A stretch of DNA of 64,000 nt, taken from contig NC_061121.1 of NCBI RefSeq assembly GCF_002878395.1, positions 48,487,546 to 48,551,545 on the forward strand, in the 5' to 3' direction. Both the position numbers and the translations under genes were made by a program. The notes under the pieces are model-generated. The model made no database searches. It worked only from the letters and a program-made list of their open reading frames with translations, and was not told where the DNA came from. Position 1 is the first letter of the stretch; each line of letters starts with the position of its first letter. This stretch comes from Capsicum annuum. Taxonomy: Eukaryota > Streptophyta > Magnoliopsida > Solanales > Solanaceae. This document shows, one piece after another, positions 12,272 to 23,190 of the stretch.

Positions 12272-12497
12272 GGTAAAAGGTTTCTTATATTGAATATTTT
12301 CCATTCTCAGTCCTAGCTATATAATCATTCTCATGTCTTTGCATGCATTTACAATTTAGTTCAGTTAGGTATCATGGTTTAGGCTCAATCATGTAATCAT
12401 GTTTTCAGGTATGTATGTTCAAAATGTAATATCAATTATTTAGTATTCTCATCTTAATCAGTCTCATTTGAGCATGAATCTTCCCAAGGGGGAGAAT
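12272..12497 (+). other. 3' untranslated region and polypurine tract of element D
   Basis: Non-coding sequence between the pol remnant and the LTR, ending with the purine tract CCCAAGGGGGAGAAT directly before 12498. No gene seen. Confidence 0.65.
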
Positions 12498-14732
12498 TAT
12501 AATACCCCATACTTTTCTTAGCTCAGTTCAACTTATAGTGCTTGCATAAGAGGCTTAAAACCTGAAAATTTCACTAAGTGTTAGGGACTTAGTCTTATTT
12601 TTGGCCTCTTAACTTCAAAGATTTTTAAATTGGCCTTCTTAACCCCGAGCATAAGTTTTTGAGTTAATTCATTTTCAGGGGTGTTAAGAGCATGTCTCAG
12701 TGAAGTTTTGGATTTTTTGAATGAGGATTGAGGCATGTTTGGATTTCTATTCCAGAACCTCACCGCGATAGTGGCGCATCGCGGTGGGTATAGCGATGAG
12801 ATAATCATCACATCGTGGTGCTCCTCCTAAGTGCATTCTAATTACGAATTTAAATGTATGGGGGGTAGTAGCATCTTTTTCCCATAATTTGAGTCATCAT
12901 AACCCGACTTATATCAGCAATTCAGGCATTATTTGTCAATTTTTCTCCAATTTTCTACTATAATAAACCCTAACCCTCTCCTAAGAACATCAAACTCAAT
13001 TATATTCTCTTCAAGAAAAAATAATAATTCAAGTCTCCCAATCCAAGAACTTCAAGAAAGCTTTCAAGATTGTGTTTCCCTTTCAAATTTAAGGATTTAA
13101 GGTATATATGATGTTAATCCATGGTTTTCCTTTCACTATGGAGTCCAAGAATCCTTTTTTATGTTGAATTATGAGTTTTCCATATTTTAAATGAATTATA
13201 TCCATGAATTATATGTTATTTTGATTTCAAGTTAAGATTACAGTTATTTTTAAGAGGAATGGTTTATAGTATGTTTTGGATGTTAATGATTCCTTGTCAT
13301 GTTCATGCAATTTAGGATAAACCCTCAGTTTGTAGTTTTTGTCATGTAATCATATTATCTCATCATGTTTAAAAGCATCTCCATGTTAAAGTCTGAATCT
13401 CCATGCGTTTGATAAAATGCCAAAAAGAATGATTTTGTAGAATGATTCCCCATTATGGTTTTCAAAGATGTTACATGTCTTTGTTGTTATTTACATTCAG
13501 TGCTGGGGGTTATGAATACCCGATACTTAGATGTTTCCATAGTTTAGTATTCTCAAAATGGTTTCATATAAACCATAATAATTATTATCTAGTTAGTTAC
13601 GATGATCAGTTGTAATGCTCCATTAAACTTAGCTCCATCCAGAAATTAGAGTCAGTTTAGTTTGGAGTAGAATTTAGCACCAAGCGATGGGGGTTCACCT
13701 GTCAGTTAGTACTGGATCCTTAGAATCAGTACCTAAGTTCCATAACTACATAGCCAGCTTAGGATTATGAGATATCACCTGCCAATTTAGGACTGACATT
13801 CTCTGAGATATCACCCGCTAGTTTAGGACTTATATTCTATTAGGGGTCACCCGCCAATTAGGACTGACTCCCTAGTTATTTAGGACACCAGTTGAGTGGA
13901 TCCACGCAGTTAGTATTAGTACCCATGCATGGTACTGACACCCTTCCAAATGGGGCTACAGGTTGGACCCTACAGAATGGGGCATGCAAGTTGATAATAC
14001 CTCCCACCGTCTTAGTTTAATATTTAGTACAAAATGTAGTTCAGGTTTTTTTATCCATAGCATACATTTTAATAGTTATTTAGTTACCAAATTTCAGTAT
14101 TTCAGTTTACAAACTTTTTCTGTATCATGTTATATGCTTGGTCATGCATTCTCAGATTTTATAGCTTTCACGCATTTATGTATCAATTATCTCATGCTAT
14201 TCGTCAAGTTAGTATTTCATGCACAGTTAACCCATGCATTACAGCCTAACCCCATCTCATATACTAGTACAGTCAAAGTAATGGCCGAATACTTTTATTA
14301 GTGTTATGATGTCTTATATCATAGGTTCGAACGCTCAGTTTCCTGACCGCACTTAGACATTTCAGCTTATCAGCAACAATAGTTGTGGTAAGTCCTCATA
14401 TGTTGAGGACCTATTATGTTATTTCAATATTTCCGCATTCTAGTTAAGTTAGTTCATTTTGGAGTTAGTTGGGGATAGTCCCATCAACTCTTCAGTCAGT
14501 TAGTTAGTTTATTGATTTTTTTATTAGTCTTTTCAGTATGTCTTCAGACGTTCAGACTTATGATTTATATTTTAGTATTTAAATCATATGGTATTGTTAG
14601 TTTACTTTCGCATATGTGTATTTTGTTACTTTATTCAGAGATCACAGTAGATACTAGCTCATGGGTTAGCTTGTGGTCACTTGTGACCGTAAGCATCGAT
14701 TTTGCAACTAGGGGGAGCCTCGGGTCGTGACA
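12498..14732 (+). repeat. 3' LTR of Tekay-like element D
   Basis: It starts TATAATACCCCATAC, again with TA where TG is expected, and ends CGGGTCGTGACA. Length is about 2.2 kb. It contains CpG motifs near 12763-12800 (GTGGCGCATCGCGG) and three degenerate copies of a TCACCYGCYARTTTAGGACT unit near 13786-13870. Element E coding sequence starts directly at 14733; ACGAC (14733-14737) is the predicted target-site duplication. The last 25 bases resemble the reverse complement of the left end of LTR F at 18273, so D and F are related families. Confidence 0.75.
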
Positions 14733-16360
14733 ACGACTTCCCAGGTAAAGCTAACGTGGTTGCTAATACTCTTAGTAAATTGTCCATGGGAAGTTTATCT
14801 CATGTGAAAAAAAAGAAGCAAGAGTTGGTGAAGGATATTTACCGCTTGTCTAACCTTGGAGTTCGCCTCTTAAACTCCAAGGATGGTGGTGTGTTGGTAT
14901 AGGAAGTGATGCGATCGTCTCTTTATGTAGAGATCAAGGAGAAGCAAATGTTAGATCATATCTTGATGAAAATCAAGGGTGATGTAGGTGGGCAAAAGGT
15001 GATGGAATTTGAGGTTAGTGGTGATGATACCTTATGGTACTAAGAGAGGTTATATGTTCCTAACATCGACGGTTCTCGAGAAAGGGTCTAGGCTGAGTCA
15101 CATGAATCGAGCTATGTTATTCACCCTAGTTAGAAAAAAATATATCATGACCTCAAAGAGATGTATTGGTGAAATTGTATATAGAGAGATATGGCTGATT
15201 TTGTGGCCAGTTGTATGGTGGTCAACAAGTAAAATTTGAGCACATGAGGCCCAGAAGGTTATCTCAAGAAATTGAGCTACCTGAATGAAAGTGGGAAGTG
15301 ATCAACATGGATTTTGTTACAAGTCTTCCTCAGTCTCAAAATTAATTCACTTTGGTTTGGGTCATCGTGGATAGGATGACAAAGACAACTCCTTTTTTTT
15401 AGTGTTGACTAACTTTTTGACTGAGAATTATGTGAGGTTGTACCTCTAAGAGATTGTGAAATTGCATGGGGTACTTATTTCTATCAGCTCTGATTGTGGT
15501 ACACAGTTTTCACCTCACTTTTGGTGGTCTTTTTAGAAAGTTTTGGGGATTAAAGTGAGTCTGAGTACTGCTTTTCACCTGTGGGTGGATGGTCACGTAG
15601 AAAGGACTATTCAGACATTAGAGGATATGCTTTGTATGTGTGTGATTGACTATGGGAGAAGCTGGGTTGAGCATCTATCTCTTGTAAAGTTTGTGTACAA
15701 TAATAGTTACCATTCTAGTGTTAGGATAGCCACTTTTGAGGCATTGTATGGTAGGAGGTGTAGATCTCATATTGGGTGGTTTAAACTTGGTAAGGCAGAG
15801 ATGTTTAGCCCAAATTTGGATCACTAGGCTATAGAAAAGGTAAAAGTGATTCAGGATAGGCTTAAAGCTGCCCAAAGTTGCCAAAATTCCTATGTGGATG
15901 TAAGAAGTAGGGACTTGGAGTTTAAGAGTGGGGATAGGGTGTTCCTAAAGGTGTCTCTTATGAAGGGAGTAATGCAGTTTAGGAAGAAAGGGAAGATCAA
16001 TCCCAGGTACATTGGTCATATGTGATTTTCAGAAGGGTTGGTATGTTGCATATGAATTGGAGTTGCCTTCTAGTTTTAGCCCATTCATCCAGTGTTCCAT
16101 GTATCTTTGTTGAGGAAGTGTGTTAGTGATCCATCTCAAGCAGTTACTATCAAGGATATTAGTATTTTGGATTTTGTCCTATGAGGAAATCTCGGTTGAG
16201 ATCTTAGATCGTTAGGTTCATCCATTACGAAACAAGGATATGGCCTCGGTAAAGGTTCTATAGAGGAACCACAAGGTAGAAGAGTCTACTTGGGAAGAAG
16301 ACAAGGACATGAAGTCCAAGTATCTACATTTATTTTCCGATTTGGATATTCGTGCTTAAG
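14733..16360 (+). pseudogene. RNase H end and integrase of gypsy element E
   Basis: Coding sequence starts abruptly at the RNase H C-terminus (PGKANVVANTLSKLS near 14740), showing where element D was inserted. The integrase follows: MDFVTSLPQSQ near 15307, VWVIVDRMTKT near 15356, AFHLWVDGHVERTIQTLEDML near 15573, NNSYHSS near 15699, LYGRRCRSHIGWF near 15745, and the C-terminal KKGKINPRYIG near 15985. Several stops and frame changes lie at 14900-15540 and after 15820. The family is Ty3/gypsy, probably a chromovirus related to but distinct from C and D. The protein is not functional. Confidence 0.8.
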
Positions 16361-16532
16361 GTATGTGTTATGCATAACATCCTTGTTTTTTGGTTTTGAT
16401 TAAAGAAAAGGTTGATTTCCATGCATTTGTTTTCTAACTTGGTTAAATGTCGGAATGGGGGTGTTGGGATGTAAATCGTGCTTATATTTGCTTGTCCATC
16501 ATTTGAGGATGAATGATCCAAGTGGGTGAGAA
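16361..16532 (+). other. 3' untranslated region and polypurine tract of element E
   Basis: Short non-coding stretch ending with the ATTTGAGGATGAATGATCC block and the purine tract AGTGGGTGAGAA before the LTR. Confidence 0.6.
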
Positions 16533-18272
16533 TTGAAACAACTTGGGTTTTAGTCCTTAGAAAATTTCTTGGTTTTGAGATTTGGGGAATCTTACGACTT
16601 ATTGGTACTTATCATATAATAGGGTACGATTTAGGGTGTCTTGGTCGTATGTTAATCAGCATGGTTTGGATGGTTTATGTCCAAGGTATGAATGGGTAAT
16701 ACAAGTTGTATATTAGGGTACTAGTGGTATGATGTTAAATCGTATGATGCTCTAAGTCTAACCTAAAGGATTCAATTCTGCCTAAGGTACGGTTCTAGGG
16801 TACTTGTTGCATGCTTGGATACGAGTTGTCCTTGGTAGTCATATATTGGACAGTGTTGGGGTCCAAGAGATGCCTAGGGTACGAGTGGTGGGTACCTTTA
16901 TATGGGAAATTTGTACAGTTAAAGGTTAAGGTATTTTGGATATTTTTCCTCTTAACCACTCATGGCCCTAAGACTTAAAACACTCTTAGGACATCATTTA
17001 CCCTACTGTTCCAAATCAAAACACTCTAAACTCTATCAAATCTCTCTTAAGGATCTTAGGTCAAGGAATGCTAGGGTTTCCTTCAAGGTGGTCAATTTGG
17101 GGCTTACAAGGATGGTTTGTCTCTGTCTTCTTTGTAATCTAAGGCATCCTACTCCTCCTTCATTGTTAGTTCGACTAAAGGCATGATTTAATGTATGGTT
17201 TTCATGGCATAATTATGGTATGGTTTTGGGTTTTGAATTATATGTTGGGGGTTTGGTTACTAATGGTTAATTTATGTTTTCCCAGGTTTTTCTTATGGTT
17301 TTCATGTTAAAATTGTGGAATTAAACATTTAGTTGCACGGGAATGGTAAATTGGCACTTGGTTATGGTTTTCGAAACTATGTGCCCTCAACATGTTTGTT
17401 AAAATGCCTATGAGAATGCTTTTATTACATAGTTGGACTTTCATTGAAAACCTCGCATGATATAATATGGTAATGGAACCCAAATTATCTAGATGGTTTT
17501 AACGGCTAAATGGTAAGGCCTTGGTGGCCATGGTTTTGATTTAAAACCTTGTGGCATATACAGGAATATCCCAAGTGAATCTAATAATGAAACCTAAGGG
17601 GTACATAGTAATCCCTTAAGGATTGGCTAAGGACATTGCTTGCAAGCTATAGTCCGTATGACAATGCCATTTCTTACAGCCTTGGCTAATAATAAATGGA
17701 ATTAGTGATTTGGTCGTGTGCTAATGGTTTTAATTAGGAAATAATGGTGGGGTGTGATAGCTAACCGTAAAGGTGTGAGTACAATGGACGGACACTGGAA
17801 ACTCATGTTTGCCGACATGAGGTTGGTCATGGCGACTATATACTTGTTGGGTACATGGGAATCCCCTAAGTTATACTTATAAGTATGTGTCATGGAGGGT
17901 GAAGGGTAAATGAGAAACCCCTACCCCTATGGTATTTACGGTTAGTTCGTCTACACGCATCAGTGCCCATTCAGGGGGTAACACTAGACCCATATAGCCT
18001 ACGGGTGGCTCTAGGACAGTTAAGTTACACATACAAAGATTAATGGTTTTAAATACATGCTAAACCCGATTCCCTTCCTCGGTATGGATTATACATATAT
18101 GTATGGTTATGAATGCATATGGTTTTTTACTTGGTTTTAAAATTTAGCATTATTTTATCCTTATCCTAAAAGCTTGCTAGCGTTCACCTGCTAATCCATC
18201 TTCGGGAGTTGTATCCCACACGATGCAGGAATCAGCCATTCTACTCCTTAATGATCGAATTTAGGATCATCT
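16533..18272 (+). repeat. 3' LTR of element E, right end missing
   Basis: It starts TGAAACAACTTGGG just after the purine tract. It runs about 1.74 kb and stops at 18272, where a reversed LTR of another family begins. By comparison with LTRs C and D, the block near 18215-18240 should be followed by some hundred more bases before the LTR terminus. None are seen, so the LTR seems truncated. No gene is visible in it. Confidence 0.6.
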
Positions 18273-20675
18273 TGTAATGACCCGAGACTACCCCCTAGTC
18301 ATCACAGGATGCTTAGGACACAAGTGATCCCAAGCTAACCCTTTCTACTAGCATGACTCGTGAGCAACTGAAATAAATACATAAGTCTAAAAGAATAATG
18401 CGAAAGATAAATCTTTTCTGAATATGATCAATACAAAGCTATATTAAAGTGATATATCTCTGATTATACAAAGCAAACATTGAATCAACTACATCAACTC
18501 TACTGGTTGTCTATTAAGCCTCTACTATACTGACTACAGATAGCTGGGACGCGACTCCAACTACCACTATTCAATATATATGAGTAAGAAAGTAAAGTAT
18601 AGAAATAACAAGAAAGTAAAGTATAGAAATAACATCTAATTTAAATCCCCAAAGTAGGAGAACTCATCCTCTACTGGCTGGAATCTGCAACTGTCTGATC
18701 ATGATGTGCATGCTACAACTGGTACCTACATTATTAAACAATGTAGCACATAGACGTATATATGGATCAGTACTTTTGGAATGTACTGAGGATGTGGGGG
18801 TGAATGCATAAGTAAAAGAATAATGCACTATTCATACAACTGTCAAAAATTGTATGCGAAGTGTAAGTGACTCACGTTGGCTTTAGTAATAAAAATTGTA
18901 AAATCATAAATCATGAGAAGTAAAGCATAAAGGTAATTCTGTGAGACACCACACTTATTTCTAAAAAGGTATAGTCTTATTCTATTTTCAAATCATGTTG
19001 TCTAAGTGTAAAAAAGCACTCACTTTTATCATATGAAAACTAAAAGCTGAAATCTGATAACTGAAGTCTTGTGTAAGACAATATCTGAGTAAATTTGTGA
19101 ACCTTCACACATAGTTTCTAAAAACTATTCTGTTATTCTTTTTTTTGTTAGGAAGGTTCTTCTAACTGACATAAACCATGTGAGCTATCATGGAGTCCAA
19201 TGTCTTTTTCCCCTAAGGGAAAAACCTCACGTTGGGGAAAGGTATCACACTCTTGCCAAAGAGTATAACCTAAGCTATGTGATCACAATCTGTATCTGCA
19301 TCATTATAAAAGGGAATAATCTGAATTTGTAACTACGTTGGCTCATAGTTTTGGGTAAATAGGATGTGCTAAACCCACACTTCCCACTCGGTGCTAAATA
19401 CTATTCCCTTACTTATATGTGCATTCTGTAGGAAATCTACTTTAAAATAGTATAAGTATTTGTAATGAAAACAAATTATGCTTCTCTTTACTTTAAATCA
19501 TAAATAGTCTGAATAATGTGGATTTCATAATATTTGCTTGGGATCAAAAGATCTATCTTTGTTTATAAAGAACTTTTCAAAACTTATCAATACAACTTGA
19601 GATCAAAATCTCCTTATAAACTCATCTCTTGTACTTGGGGATCAAAATAGCAAGCTTTATGCATCAATAAACTTGTTTAAACTTCATGCTCAATAATAAT
19701 CTTAAAATTTGTCAACAATCTCAATTAAGATAGTGGAATGTAACTCATAATATGAATCTCATGATTTCAAACATGGATATATGTAAATCTCTTGCAATTG
19801 AAGCCTTAAATAACATAATAATTCCATAAACTAAAAATAATAAGAATTGGGTATGAACCCTAACTTTCAAAATATGAAATATTAAATAAAGATCCTGTTT
19901 TGGGCACAAGGATCAAAGGGTATCCTTTTTCATAAAGCCCACATACCTTAATGGCAACGAAATTGTTGAAAGATTAAACCTTCAAGCTTGATTGTGCAAC
20001 CCTAGTTGTTTTTCTCCTCTTGAGTTCTTAGATGATGAAATTATGATGTTAATAGGGTTAAAATGTGTTTAGGATCTATAAATATCGTGTAGTTATGTTT
20101 AGGGACGTTTAAGAGGTGTCAAATGACTTAGTTACCCTCGGAATAACTCAAAAACAAAATGTCTAGGTCGTTGTGCCATGGTGTTGGCGTTGCACAAGCT
20201 ATGAGAAACTTTAAGGTTTACGTCGCACTCCCTATGGAAAACTTTACAGTTTGCTTGATACACTCTATGGAAAACCCTTTCTAGTGAACGTTTGCAATTG
20301 TTAGGCGATGCATACCCCTTTGCTAAGCCATAACTTTTCACTCGAATTCAAATTAAGGAAAAATTAGTATCATTGGAAATCTAATTCAATTATCTATAAT
20401 TTGGTGGGTCTTGAGATGAAAAATTCCATATATCAAAAGTTATACAAATTCGAATTAGACCCTTGTAGAATCAAATACCAAACTTTGGACGAATCAAAGG
20501 TTCTTAACTCAACTTTGTTCCTACTGATTCCTATGAACATTTTTCACCTTGAAATAACTTCACACACTAGGATGAAGATCATAAAACCTATATTCATATG
20601 GAAATCATTTGTATTGGGGCTTATACACATAAGAACAATGGTTAGAATTATAGCACAAAAATACGGGGTGTTACA
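18273..20675 (-). repeat. Reversed Tekay-like LTR (F), solo or truncated
   Basis: On the minus strand it starts TGTAACACCCCGTA (20675 leftward) and ends CTCGGGTCATTACA (at 18273). Length is about 2.4 kb. No primer site follows the minus-strand end and no polypurine tract precedes the start, so no body of element F is present. The flanking 5-mers differ (CATCT left, AGCTT right). The sequence to the right is Ogre RNase H and to the left is LTR E. It carries a perfect tandem duplication of a 24-bp unit at 18586-18633. No gene is seen. Confidence 0.7.
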
Positions 20676-21880
20676 AGCTTGCTCTTTCTTTTTGGTTTTA
20701 TCATGTTATCCTAAAATACACCCAAATGCATTATCTGACACAGATAAATATAGAAATAATGGCCTTTTGGGTTATAGGGGCACCAAAATGGGTGGATTAG
20801 AAAAATATTCCTTGATTCTGTTAAAAGCTTGTTGGCAATCTTCTTTTTATTTGGTAGTAGCATCCTTTCTCAACAACTTGAATATCGGTTCACAAATCAT
20901 CGTATATTATGCAATGAACCGACTGAAATAATTAAGTTGAACTAGGAAACTTATCACGTCCTTTCGACTTATTGGAGGAGGCAAGTCTTGGATAGACTTT
21001 ATTTTTTAAGGATCCAATTCTATGCCTTTCCTACTCATGATCAAATCCAATAACTTCCCAACGAAGACACCAAATGCACACTTTGTAGGATTCAATTTCA
21101 TATTGTACCATCTCACCCTGTCAAAGAACTTCTTCAAATATTTTAAATAATCTGAGCTCTTTCGCAACTTGATAATGACATCATCTACATAGACTTCAAT
21201 CTCTTTGTGGATCATGTCATAAAAAATAGTATTCATGGCCCTCATATAAGTTGCCCCTGCGTTCTTGAGTCCAAAATGCATCACTCGATAATAATATACT
21301 CCCCAAGGTATGATGAATGCAGTTTTCTCGACATCTTTTTTGTTCATCAGGATCTGGTGATACCCTACGAATCAATCAATAAATGACTACAACTCGTGCT
21401 TTGCACAATTATCAATGAGTATGTGAATATTTGGGAGAGCGAAATCATACTTTGGGCTAGCCTTATTAAGATCCCAATAATCCATGCATACCCTAATTTT
21501 TCCGCCTTTCTTTGGAACGAGTACAATGCTGGCTAACCAAATGGGATACTTTATGCTCGAATGACATTGGCATTAAATTGCTTAGAAACTTCCTCCTTGA
21601 CTTTCAAACTCAAATCAGGATTTAGCTTTCTTGGCTTTTGCTTTATAGGAGGACAAGATGGATCATTTGGAAATCTATATGAAATAATGCCCGTGCTTAG
21701 AACCGTCATATCATCATAGGACCATGCAAACACGTCTATATATTGCTTCAAAAGATCAATCAATTCATTTCTTTGGGATAGAGTTAGGTGAACGTTAACC
21801 CTTATTTCTCTTATTTCTCTTTGGTTTTGCCTTATTTTCAAAATGTTCAAATTCTTCAGTCAACTCTTCAGACAACAGAT
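20676..21880 (-). pseudogene. Ogre reverse transcriptase and partial RNase H
   Basis: On the minus strand the N-terminal RT block is open at 21850-21551 (DVFAWSYDDM, CPPIKQKPRKLNPDL). After frame breaks the core continues at 21347-21006 (KTAFIIPWGVYYYRVM, FGLKNAGATYMRAMN, catalytic EVYVDDVIIK near 21195). A stop lies at 21004. The same frame then continues into the RNase H side (PPPIGRKDVISFL, NYFSRFIAQST near 20900, DNAFGCILG near 20735, KKEQA at the edge). The domain stops exactly at 20676, where LTR F begins. The YVDD motif is intact, but several stops make it non-functional. Confidence 0.8.
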
Positions 21881-22599
21881 CTTCTTCATATTCTGCAAAA
21901 TCTTGTTCTCTAATTGGAATTATTTCTCTTGCTTCATTACATATCACATTCATAGTATTGGCAGATTTGTTAGTTTACTTGCTGAAAAAAAGGAAATAAA
22001 TTAATGGAGACGATTTGAAATAAAAGTAGTAAAATATAGTTTAGATTTGGCATTTAATCTTTCAAAAGAGGAGGCAAAACATATAAATTCATAAACATGA
22101 TTCAGGCCTTAATTTTGAATCGTGTTGTTTCATTAATACTTCTACAATCATCTACCAATATTCCTAGCAAAACAGGGATGGGTTACAAGTCCAATTGTTC
22201 AAAGCATCTCCAGGCTCAACATACCAAATAGTCAAGGTCTCAATGCAATCCTTCAGAATCACACTGCACTCAGTTTCTTCTTTAATAATGAACAAGTTTT
22301 TGATTCCTTCCACGAGGTATTATTCAGCATCTTCCTCTAGTACTTGGGTAACAAACGCTTAGGAAAATGATTGATTCAGGATTGAAACAGGATTTGGCAG
22401 GAGAATTTTACCTTTTCTTTTGAGATTAGCTGATGAGACTTCTTCAGGAGTGGGCTCATATCCAAGATCAAAAGTGCTTTTCTGTCCAAGAAATTAAACT
22501 GGCTCTAGTATTCCATCCAAGTTCACATGAAGACCACGACTAGGCATAAAACCATTCTTCACCATTTCCAAGGCCACCATCATAAGTACCCATGGCAAC
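21881..22599 (-). other. Ogre region between protease and RT
   Basis: Highly decayed sequence on the minus strand with many stops. Pea-type Ogre elements have a spliced intron between protease and RT, and this stretch sits in that place, but I could not place its splice sites. No other gene is seen. Confidence 0.4.
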
Positions 22600-23190
22600 T
22601 TTGACCTTTCTACCTGTGTAGTACACATGATCTCCTTAATATGAAAATGGATCCATCTAACTTTTCAAAATATTCAATAATAGGAATTGAGTTTTCATGG
22701 TAGATAGAATTATTTTTCTCTCCATGAATCACAATCTCATGATAATACCAAACAAATTTCAAAGTCTAGTGTATGGTAGAAAGGTCTGTGCCAGCACTGT
22801 GAATCCATGGTCTTCCGAGTGACAAATTGTAACTAGCAAAAATGTCAAACACTTGAAATTCTACTGTAAACTCCACTGGTCCAATTTGTAGTTCCTAATC
22901 AATTTCTCCAATATTTCTCATTTGAGTCCCGTCAAAACCTTTAACCCTTATATTACTTTCACTAACTTTCCCGACGTCAATTTCCAAAGCTCAAAGGCAA
23001 GTAAAAGGACAAATATTAACAGTTGAGCCATTTTTAATGAGAATGTTAGAAACAAACTTGTCCCTACACCTGACAATGATGTTCAATGCTCTATTATGAC
23101 CTAGGCCGTCGAGCGGTAACTTATCTTTATGAAAATAGACTGTATTAGCTTCCAGAACTTATCCCACTAGATTTTAAAAATTCTCTCTAG
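22600..23190 (-). pseudogene. Ogre aspartic protease remnant
   Basis: Minus-strand reading continues from the gag/protease ORF at 23191: RDKFVSNILIKNGSTVNICP near 23075-23015, then VKGFDGTQMRNIGEI near 22950 and SYNLSLGRPWIHSAG near 22830-22790. Family members have DGGS at the catalytic site; here the two residues before GS read KN, so the catalytic Asp is gone. Retroviral-type protease would process the polyprotein; this copy cannot. Several stops also interrupt it. Confidence 0.7.

Noticed and set aside
20401..20931. 176-codon plus-strand open frame
   Set aside because: It spans the junction of reversed LTR F and Ogre RNase H, read on the wrong strand. It has no recognisable content.
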